A stretch of DNA of 64,000 bases from assembly GCF_009696485.1 (NCBI RefSeq), contig NZ_VULY01000018.1, positions 1,170,001-1,234,000 on the forward strand. The letters run 5' to 3'. The notes beneath the pieces are model-generated. The model was not told where the DNA came from. It saw only the letters and a list, made by a program, of their open reading frames with translations, and did not search any database. Positions 57,346 to 64,000 of this stretch are shown here, piece by piece. The translations under genes were made by a program, and so were the position numbers. How positions within the stretch are numbered: position 1 is the first letter of the stretch; each line of letters starts with the position of its first letter. Source of the stretch: Suipraeoptans intestinalis. Its GTDB lineage: Bacteria; Bacillota; Clostridia; Lachnospirales; Lachnospiraceae.

Positions 57346-58632
57346 CTATTTTTTTGGGATCAGCACTTCTTTTCCTCCCATATATGGGCGCAGGACTTCC
57401 GGAATTTTTACGCTTCCATCTTCCTGCAGATTGTTTTCCAAAAATGCGATCAGCATTCTCGGAGGTGCTGCCACCGTGTTGTTCAATGTATGGGCAAAAT
57501 ACTTTCCTTTTGCTCCCTTTACGCGAATGCCCAGTCTTCTTGCCTGCGCATCTCCCAGGTTAGAGCAGCTTCCAATCTCAAAATACTTTTTCTGACGGGG
57601 AGACCACGCCTCCACATCACAGGATTTCACCTTCAGATCTGCCAGGTCTCCGGAGCAGCACTCCAGCGTGCGTACCGGTATATCCATGGAGCGGAACAGA
57701 TCCACTGTATTCTGCCACAATTTGTCATACCACTCCATGCTTTCCTCTGGCTTACATACTACGATCATTTCCTGTTTTTCAAACTGATGGATCCGGTAAA
57801 CGCCTCTCTCCTCGATCCCATGCGCTCCTTTTTCCTTCCGGAAGCAGGGAGAATAGCTGGTCAGGCTCTGCGGAAGCTCTTCCTCCGGCAGCAGCGTATC
57901 AATAAACTTTCCGATCATGGAATGCTCGCTGGTTCCGATCAGGTACAGATCCTCTCCCTCGATTTTATACATCATGGAATCCATCTCTGCAAAACTCATA
58001 ACGCCTGTTACCACATTGCTGCGGATCATGAAAGGCGGAATGCAGTAGGTGAAGCCTCTGTCGATCATAAAATCTCTTGCGTAAGACAGTACGGCAGAAT
58101 GCAGTCTTGCAATATCTCCCATCAGATAGTAAAATCCGTTTCCTGCCACTCTTCCCGCACTTTCCAGGTCGATCCCTTTAAAGCTTTCCATAATTTCTGT
58201 GTGATAAGGAATCTCAAAAGCCGGTACGACAGGCTCTCCAAACTTTTCAATTTCTACGTTTTCGCTATCGTCCTTTCCTATGGGAACGCTGGCGTCAATA
58301 ATGTTTGGGATCGTCATCATGATCTTTTTGATCTTCTGCTCTACTTCTTTTTCTTCGGCAGACAGCGTCTCGATACGGTCTGCATTTTCCTGTACCTTTT
58401 GCTTCCATTGTTCTGCCGCTTCTTTTTCCCCTCTTGCCATACATCCGCCGATTTCTTTGGAAATCTTATTTTTATCCGCCCGAAGCACTTCTACTTCCTG
58501 TTTAATTTCCCGGTTTCTTTTGTCCAGTTCTAAAACTTCATCTACCAGAACCAGCTTTTCCTCCTGGAATTTCTTCCTGATATTTTCCTTCACTGTCTCC
58601 GGGTTGCTTCTGACAAACTTAATGTCTAACAT
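57346..58632 (-). CDS. serS: Seryl-tRNA synthetase
   Basis: 428 residues, full length. N-terminal coiled coil (~27-100) binds the long variable arm of tRNA-Ser; class II motifs follow: motif 2 FRKEKGAHGIEERGVYRIHQ and motif 3 around NNTVAAPPRMLIAFLEN. It charges tRNA-Ser (and tRNA-Sec) in the cytoplasm. The start has a GGAGG 7-10 bases upstream. Confidence 0.97.
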   Translation of the reverse strand: MLDIKFVRSNPETVKENIRKKFQEEKLVLVDEVLELDKRNREIKQEVEVLRADKNKISKEIGGCMARGEKEAAEQWKQKVQENADRIETLSAEEKEVEQKIKKIMMTIPNIIDASVPIGKDDSENVEIEKFGEPVVPAFEIPYHTEIMESFKGIDLESAGRVAGNGFYYLMGDIARLHSAVLSYARDFMIDRGFTYCIPPFMIRSNVVTGVMSFAEMDSMMYKIEGEDLYLIGTSEHSMIGKFIDTLLPEEELPQSLTSYSPCFRKEKGAHGIEERGVYRIHQFEKQEMIVVCKPEESMEWYDKLWQNTVDLFRSMDIPVRTLECCSGDLADLKVKSCDVEAWSPRQKKYFEIGSCSNLGDAQARRLGIRVKGAKGKYFAHTLNNTVAAPPRMLIAFLENNLQEDGSVKIPEVLRPYMGGKEVLIPKK

Positions 58633-58667
58633 ATTTTTTTCCTCCTTTGTTCTTTCTATGATCCTTC

Positions 58668-59198
58668 TTATTGTTTTTTCGCTTCCAGTTCATATCCATC
58701 GCTGAAAATCGCCTTGTCTAATGCCTCTGCCTCTTCTTCAGACAGTTCTACATAACTTTCCCCTTTTACAACCTCTTTGATATAGGTGTAACATCCTTCC
58801 CGGCTATGCATGGCATTCATGACCCATCCATTGTGATTTCCATCCAGCATGGAGATCGCAAAGCTGAGCTTTCCGCCCATTTCATTAAATGCGTCGTATT
58901 TTACCACTCCAAGCTTTTGATAGCTGCTGTTCTCTCTCTTGTTGATCTCACGGATATCCTGTCGGTTCTGCTTCACTACCTTCAAAACCAGTTCCAGCTC
59001 CTCGAACTTTTCTTTCATGCTTTCTTCCAGTGCTTTTCCGTCTTTCCCTTTCATGAAAGTGCTGTAGCTGCTTTTCAACCGATTGTATTTCATCATAACA
59101 TTTACATATAGTGCAAACAGTCCAATGATAAGCAGCAGCAGGATCACAAATAAGATCACCGGATCGATTCCCATTGCTTTCAGAAATTTGCTCTCCAT
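58668..59198 (-). CDS. DUF4446 protein
   Basis: 176 residues. One N-terminal span (PVILFVILLLLIIGLFALYV), a coiled-coil region and the conserved VVKYDAFNEMGGKLSFAISM typical of DUF4446, which lies next to spo0J in many Firmicutes. Function unknown. Its ATG overlaps the parB stop (TAATG). Confidence 0.9.
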   Translation of the reverse strand: MESKFLKAMGIDPVILFVILLLLIIGLFALYVNVMMKYNRLKSSYSTFMKGKDGKALEESMKEKFEELELVLKVVKQNRQDIREINKRENSSYQKLGVVKYDAFNEMGGKLSFAISMLDGNHNGWVMNAMHSREGCYTYIKEVVKGESYVELSEEEAEALDKAIFSDGYELEAKKQ

Positions 59199-60115
59199 TA
59201 TGACTCCTCTCCTCTTTTTATACTCATAATTTTATAGAACACATGTTCTAGTTCTTCTTCCGAATAGTATTCGATTTCAATTTTTCCTTTACCGGAACTT
59301 TTTGAATGAATTGAAACCTTGGTTCCCATCACGCTTTTCATTTTTTCTTCCAGATCTTCATAGAGAAAAGCATGTTTCTCTTTTATAATTTCTTTCTTTT
59401 TCTTCGGATTCTTCCATTCTTTTATTAATTTTTCCACATCCCTGACACTTAATTTTTCATCAAAAATGCGGTTTGCAAGAATCTGCTGGTCCTCCTTGTT
59501 TTCCAGAGAAAGCAACGCTCTTGCATGTCCTGTCGTAAGCATTTCGTCAATGATCATTTGCTGCACTTTTTCATCCAGTTTTAGCAGTCGCATGGAGTTT
59601 GTCACAACTGTTCTGCTTTTTGAAACTCTTTCCGCTACTTCGTCCTGCTTTAAGTGAAATTCCTCTATCAGCTTTTTGTAGGCCATAGCTTCTTCTATCG
59701 GATTCAGGTTTTCTCTCTGAATATTTTCAATCAATCCGATTTCCAGGATTTCCTGCTCTGAAAAATCTTTGACGATTACCGGAACTTCCTTTAGTCCTGC
59801 CCGCTTTGCAGCTCGCCATCTTCGCTCTCCCGCGATAATTTCATAATAATCCTTGTTTTTTCTTACCAAAAGGGGCTGCAATACCCCAAACTGTCTGATA
59901 GAATCCTCTAGCTCCATCAGACTATCCTCATCAAAATGTTTTCTTGGCTGTTCTCTGTTTGGTTCTACCTTTGTTATCTTTACCAGTTGTTCTCCTGGCA
60001 TTTTTTCTTCCTTTTCCTCAGGTTTCTTTCCATCCTCTTTCTTTCCCTGAGTACTTCGTGTATTTGGAATCAAACTATCCAATCCTTTTCCCAATCCTTT
60101 TTTTCTTACCGCCAT
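59198..60115 (-). CDS. parB: Chromosome partition protein ParB (Spo0J)
   Basis: 305 residues. Starts KKGLGKGLDSLIPN. Contains the CTPase motifs GERRWRAAKRAG and ENIQRENLNPIEEA, the HTH region EVAERVSKSRTVVTNSMRLL, and a C-terminal dimer domain with KIEIEYYSEEELEHVFYKI. It binds the parS sites upstream of soj to organise the origin region. Confidence 0.95.
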   Translation of the reverse strand: MAVRKKGLGKGLDSLIPNTRSTQGKKEDGKKPEEKEEKMPGEQLVKITKVEPNREQPRKHFDEDSLMELEDSIRQFGVLQPLLVRKNKDYYEIIAGERRWRAAKRAGLKEVPVIVKDFSEQEILEIGLIENIQRENLNPIEEAMAYKKLIEEFHLKQDEVAERVSKSRTVVTNSMRLLKLDEKVQQMIIDEMLTTGHARALLSLENKEDQQILANRIFDEKLSVRDVEKLIKEWKNPKKKKEIIKEKHAFLYEDLEEKMKSVMGTKVSIHSKSSGKGKIEIEYYSEEELEHVFYKIMSIKRGEES

Positions 60116-60171
60116 CGATTTCTCCCTGTCTGCCTTTAGCAGATCCTTTTTCTTTTTTTCTGACCGGTGCT

Positions 60172-60190
60172 TGTCGGAAATTTTCCGACA
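60172..60190. promoter_or_regulatory. 19-bp palindrome between parA and parB
   Basis: TGTCGGAAA-T-TTTCCGACA, a perfect 9-bp-arm repeat with a one-base centre. There is no T run. The 265-base gap 60116-60380 is otherwise a purine-rich (minus strand) low-complexity stretch without a gene. Confidence 0.4.
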
Positions 60191-60380
60191 GCCTGTTTCT
60201 TATTTCTTTCAAGCTTGTTCTGTTCTTAGTTTATTTCCGCTTTTTATTTCTGCTTTTCCTTCTTATTTTACTACTGTCTTTTGTTCTTGTTTTTCCTTCT
60301 TGTTTTGCTGTTGGTTTTTATCCTTACCTCTCATGTTGCCTTTTATTTTTGTTTTACTCTTGACTTTTATTTTTTGATCT

Positions 60381-61151
60381 TTATTGGTCTGTATTGTGTT
60401 TGATTACCTCGTCTGCCAGCTTTCGATAGCTCTCTGCTCCTGCTGATCTTGGATCATACTGGTTGATAGGCATTCCATAGCTGGGGGCTTCTGCCAGACG
60501 TATATTTCTTGGAATAATCGTTTGATAAATCGTCTGATTTAAATTTTCTTTTACATTTTCTACTACTTGAAGAGATAAATTTGTTCTTGCATCATACATA
60601 GTGAAAACAATTCCTTCTATTTCTAATGCCGGATTCAGTCTTTCTTTTACTAACTCTACCGTATAGATCAACTGGCTCAATCCCTCCAAAGCATAATACT
60701 CGCACTGTATTGGCACCAGTACCGAATCTGCTGTTGTCATAGCATTTACCGTCAACATATTCAACGACGGAGGGCAGTCTATAATCACATAATCGTAGTG
60801 ATCTTTTATCTTTTCTACTTCTTTTTTTACGATAAACTCTTTGTCCTTGATTCCAATTAATTCAATTTCTGCCGCAGATAGGTTAACTGTAGATGGAATA
60901 ACATCCAAATTATCCATTACACTTTTGTGTATAACTTCTTCTACCGTCATTTCGCCAATCATAAGGTTGTAGATGGTTTTCTCTGTATTGGATTTTTCTA
61001 TTCCCAGTCCACTGGAAAGATTTCCCTGTGGATCCATATCTATTGCAAGAACCTTTTTTTTATTTTCTGCCAAGCATGCCGCTAAATTTATAGAAGTCGT
61101 CGTTTTCCCTACTCCTCCCTTTTGGTTTGCAACAGCTATAATTTTCCCCAT
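60381..61151 (-). CDS. parA: Chromosome partition ATPase ParA (Soj)
   Basis: 256 residues. KGGVGKTTTSINLA (deviant Walker A), DMDPQGNLSSGLG, IDCPPSLNML. Start at MGKIIAV behind AAAGGA; the longer frame would begin inside the parS site. Works with ParB at the origin and on DnaA/Spo0A control. Confidence 0.95.
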   Translation of the reverse strand: MGKIIAVANQKGGVGKTTTSINLAACLAENKKKVLAIDMDPQGNLSSGLGIEKSNTEKTIYNLMIGEMTVEEVIHKSVMDNLDVIPSTVNLSAAEIELIGIKDKEFIVKKEVEKIKDHYDYVIIDCPPSLNMLTVNAMTTADSVLVPIQCEYYALEGLSQLIYTVELVKERLNPALEIEGIVFTMYDARTNLSLQVVENVKENLNQTIYQTIIPRNIRLAEAPSYGMPINQYDPRSAGAESYRKLADEVIKHNTDQ

Positions 61152-61218
61152 TTGAAACCATCCTTTCTTTTTTGTGCGTAGTTCCAGTATAACACCTTTT
61201 CCCTTGTGAATCCAGTAA

Positions 61219-61234
61219 TGTTTCACGTGAAACA
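61219..61234. promoter_or_regulatory. parS site 1
   Basis: Exact TGTTTCACGTGAAACA, the consensus ParB-binding site, 68 bases upstream of the parA start. Confidence 0.95.
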
Positions 61235-61274
61235 TTAAAAATATGTGATTATGGTCTGTTTTTATTTAGTTTGT

Positions 61275-61320
61275 AATAGAATGATAGAATGTTTCACGTG
61301 AAACATTCTATCATTCTATT
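61275..61320. promoter_or_regulatory. parS site 2 embedded in a 46-bp perfect palindrome
   Basis: The parS core TGTTTCACGTGAAACA (61290-61305) is extended on both sides by fully complementary arms (AATAGAATGATAGAA and its complement). The full palindrome is 46 bp. It may act both as parS and as the rsmG terminator-like hairpin. 61321-61449 contains no gene. Confidence 0.92.
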
Positions 61321-61449
61321 TTTCATAATTTGCATATATTTGTTTTTTATCTTTGCTTTTATTTTTTTATTCTTCTGGTTTTCACAGGTGCTCTATTCTT
61401 TCTGATGCCTGTACATTTTACTATGTCTATAGTAAAACCTACTTTTTCT

Positions 61450-62163
61450 TTATTTTATGGGTTCTTTTGTAGGTATTCCTGCTTTTCTCGGATATTTTTT
61501 TGCTGTGGGATGCTCTTTTAATATAGTGACCAATGTTCTGTTGATTTCCGTCTCCGGAAGCTGGAATTCATGAACAGACTGAATTTTTCCCCCCAGAATT
61601 TTTACTGCCTTTCTTGACTCTTCTATCTCCTTTTTAGAATCTCCTGCTTTGTAGGAAATAAAGGCCCCTCCTTCCCGTACAAAGGGAATACAATATTCAC
61701 TTAAAGTGGAAAGATTTGCTACTGCTCTGGATACGCACAGATCGTACTGCTCGCGATATTCTTTCTTTTTTGCAAAATCTTCCGCTCTTCCATGCAGCGT
61801 TTCTATTTCATGTAATCCCAGTTCTTCTATGACTGTATTTAAAAACTGAATTCGCTTATTAAGAGAGTCTAACAGGGTAACTTTCACATGAGGAAACATA
61901 ATTTTAATCGGGATACCGGGAAATCCTGCACCAGTTCCTATATCTACCAGATTATTTATCTTTTTCAGGTCCGTTACCTTTACAATACTCAGGCTGTCTA
62001 CAAAATGTTTTTCTACCACTTCTTCAAAATCTGTGATTCCTGTCAGATTCATTTTTCCATTCCACTCGATCAAAAGCTGATAAAATCGAATGAATTTCAT
62101 TTCTTTTTCTTTATTTATCTCTATATTTAACTTATTTATTTTATTATTCAGAAAATTTATCAT
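61450..62163 (-). CDS. rsmG: 16S rRNA (guanine527-N7)-methyltransferase
   Basis: 237 residues. GTGAGFPGIPIKI SAM-binding motif at ~75, LDSLNKRIQFLN, CVSRAVANLSTLSEYCIPFV. It methylates G527 of 16S rRNA. Typical gene order mnmG-rsmG-soj. Confidence 0.96.
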   Translation of the reverse strand: MINFLNNKINKLNIEINKEKEMKFIRFYQLLIEWNGKMNLTGITDFEEVVEKHFVDSLSIVKVTDLKKINNLVDIGTGAGFPGIPIKIMFPHVKVTLLDSLNKRIQFLNTVIEELGLHEIETLHGRAEDFAKKKEYREQYDLCVSRAVANLSTLSEYCIPFVREGGAFISYKAGDSKKEIEESRKAVKILGGKIQSVHEFQLPETEINRTLVTILKEHPTAKKYPRKAGIPTKEPIK

Positions 62164-62165
62164 TT

Positions 62166-64000
62166 TTATTCTTTTTTCGCTCCATTTAAGTAAATAAGAA
62201 GGACTGAAATGTCTGCCGGAGAAATTCCGGAGATCCGGGATGCCTGTCCAATTGATTCCGGTCTGTATTCTTTCAGTTTTTGTCGTCCTTCCAATCTCAG
62301 ACTCTTTACCTGGTCATAATCTATGTTCTGCGGGATTTTTTTCTGTTCCAGTTTTTTAAACTGCTCCACCTGTTTTTTCTGTCTTAGAATGTATCCTTCA
62401 TACTTGATGAAAATATCTACCTGCTCCTTTATTTCCTCTGCATATCTTTGCGGCAGTTCCGGTCTTTTCTCATCAATTTCCTTCAGGCTGTCATAGGACA
62501 ATTCCGGTCTTCGTATCAATTCTGCTAACGTAATACCGGAAGAAAGGGGTGTGCTGTTATTCTGTTCCAAAAGCTTCTGTACCTTTGGCGACGTTCCCAC
62601 ATGTGTGGATCTCAGCCTTTTTACTTCCTCCTCGATCCACTGTTCCTTTTGTTTCAGGCTCTGATACCGTTTTTCACTGATAAGTCCCAGCTTATACCCT
62701 TTTTCTGTCAGGCGCTGGTCTGCGTTATCCTGCCTTAACAGCAGCCTGTATTCTGCTCTGGATGTCATCATACGATACGGCTCATGACTCTCTTTCGTCA
62801 CCAGATCGTCAATCAGTACTCCGATATAGGCCTCCGATCGATCCAGCACAAATTCTTCTTTTCCCTGAATTTTTCTCACCGCATTGATCCCTGCCATGAT
62901 CCCCTGTGCCGCAGCTTCTTCATACCCCGAACTTCCATTCATCTGCCCTGCGCTGTAAAGACCCTCTATCTGCTTAAATTCTAATGTTGGTCTTAGCTGT
63001 CTGGCATCAATACAATCATATTCAATGGCATACGCATTCCGTATGATTTTTACCTGCTCTAGTCCGGGAACTGTCCGGTACATTTCATACTGCACATCTT
63101 CCGGCAAGGAACTGGACATTCCCCCTATATACATTTCATTTGTTTCCAGTCCTTCCGGCTCAATAAATACCTGATGTCTGTTTTTATCTGCAAACTTCAT
63201 GACCTTATCTTCTATGGAAGGACAGTATCTGGGTCCGGTCCCCTCAATCATTCCTGAAAATAGGGGAGACCTGTCTAAATTTTTCCGTATGATTTCATGC
63301 GTCTTCTCATTTGTATAGGTCAGCCAGCAGGATACCTGGGGAATTTGTATCTCCTTCGGATCTGTTCCAAAAGAAAACGGCACGATTCTGTCGTCTCCTT
63401 TTTGTTCTTCCATTTTTGAAAAATCCACTGAACGTCTGTCGATCCTGGCCGGCGTACCCGTTTTGTAACGTCTCATGGAAATTCCCAATTCCATCAAACA
63501 TTCTGATAATTCATTTGCTGCAGAAAGGCCATTGGGTCCGGTATTTTTGCTCACATCTCCGTAGATACATCTTGCTCTCAGATAAGTTCCTGTACATAAA
63601 ATCACTGCTTTGCAGGAATAAACGGTGCCGGAACAGGTCTGTACTCCCGTCACTTTTCCATCCCCCACAAGGATGTTTACCACTTCATCCTGCCTGATAT
63701 CCAAACCTTCCTGATTTTCCAAAACGCGGCTCATCTTTCTGGTATACTGCTCTTTGTCTGCCTGTGCCCGCAAGGAATGTACTGCCGGACCCTTTGATTT
63801 ATTCAACATTTTAGATTGAATAAATGTCTGATCGATCACGCGTCCCATTTCTCCGCCCAGCGCATCGATTTCTTTCACCAGATGTCCCTTTGAACTTCCT
63901 CCTATATTTGGGTTACACGGCATCATTGCAATACTTTCAATATTTACAGTAAATATCAGCGTCTTCTGTCCCAATCTCGCAGAAGCAAGCGCTGCTTCAC
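62166..64000 (-). CDS. mnmG: tRNA modification enzyme MnmG (GidA), N-terminus outside the window
   Basis: About 611 residues are visible, in frame to the window end ([19 protein letters not shown]), so only about 15 residues are missing. FAD-binding region, [13 protein letters not shown] with the active-site Cys, and [17 protein letters not shown] are diagnostic. With MnmE it installs the cmnm5 group on U34 of certain tRNAs, including tRNA-Arg(UCU). Confidence 0.96.
   Translation of the reverse strand, partial: EAALASARLGQKTLIFTVNIESIAMMPCNPNIGGSSKGHLVKEIDALGGEMGRVIDQTFIQSKMLNKSKGPAVHSLRAQADKEQYTRKMSRVLENQEGLDIRQDEVVNILVGDGKVTGVQTCSGTVYSCKAVILCTGTYLRARCIYGDVSKNTGPNGLSAANELSECLMELGISMRRYKTGTPARIDRRSVDFSKMEEQKGDDRIVPFSFGTDPKEIQIPQVSCWLTYTNEKTHEIIRKNLDRSPLFSGMIEGTGPRYCPSIEDKVMKFADKNRHQVFIEPEGLETNEMYIGGMSSSLPEDVQYEMYRTVPGLEQVKIIRNAYAIEYDCIDARQLRPTLEFKQIEGLYSAGQMNGSSGYEEAAAQGIMAGINAVRKIQGKEEFVLDRSEAYIGVLIDDLVTKESHEPYRMMTSRAEYRLLLRQDNADQRLTEKGYKLGLISEKRYQSLKQKEQWIEEEVKRLRSTHVGTSPKVQKLLEQNNSTPLSSGITLAELIRRPELSYDSLKEIDEKRPELPQRYAEEIKEQVDIFIKYEGYILRQKKQVEQFKKLEQKKIPQNIDYDQVKSLRLEGRQKLKEYRPESIGQASRISGISPADISVLLIYLNGAKKE

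Overview
The window comes from a low-to-moderate GC Firmicute, most likely a gut Lachnospiraceae. The evidence is the 16S 5' region, the order mnmG-rsmG-soj-spo0J-DUF4446-serS-DUF3881 on one strand, and an integrative conjugative element (ICE) of the Tn1549/CTn type common in gut Clostridia. It is close to the replication origin: two perfect parS sites (TGTTTCACGTGAAACA) lie between rsmG and soj. Almost every gene is on the minus strand.

Layout. (1) 1-5.7 kb, chromosome: 5' part of a 16S rRNA gene with its promoter, tRNA-Ser(GCU), a DUF2007 protein, an ApbE flavin transferase, oleate hydratase and its likely TetR regulator, then the 3' half of a tRNA-Arg(CCU) gene with its terminator. (2) About 5.78-56.39 kb, a ~50.6 kb ICE that splits that tRNA in its anticodon loop. 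(3) 56.4-64 kb, chromosome: the 5' half of the same tRNA with a consensus promoter, then DUF3881, serS, DUF4446, parB, parA, two parS, rsmG and mnmG (cut by the window end).

The ICE. Left end: tyrosine integrase, a staircase of small genes carrying six excisionase-type HTH domains, a MazF-like toxin with a zinc ribbon, a sigma-like factor, a Com-like zinc protein, an IrrE-like peptidase, and a UmuD-like/DinB pair divergent from an XRE repressor and a second IrrE-like peptidase. A tet(W)-type cargo with the classic ribosome-protection leader follows. The transfer block holds a CHAP hydrolase, class B sortase, VirB4, PrgI, TrbL-like protein, Maff2, VirD4, ArdC-like protein, PcfB, relaxase, MobC and a candidate oriT. 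Then come a Toprim protein, a 2554-residue methylase/helicase whose gene overlaps a TnpV reading frame, accessory proteins, a 10-repeat thioester adhesin, a lipoprotein and ParAB. The right cargo holds an RlmA-type 23S rRNA methyltransferase behind a macrolide-type leader peptide (MTAYMRLR), a divergent RlmN/Cfr-family radical SAM enzyme and a broken ABC ATPase.

Main novelty. The ICE disrupts tRNA-Arg(CCU) but carries an intact tRNA-Arg(CCU) at its right end with its own promoter and terminator. A further degenerate tRNA 5' half with the same upstream block lies between it and the chromosomal half, which suggests successive insertions by elements that each bring a replacement tRNA. Secondary points are the leader-controlled rRNA methyltransferase, TnpV overprinted inside the giant gene, and a structured RNA candidate ahead of ICE parA.
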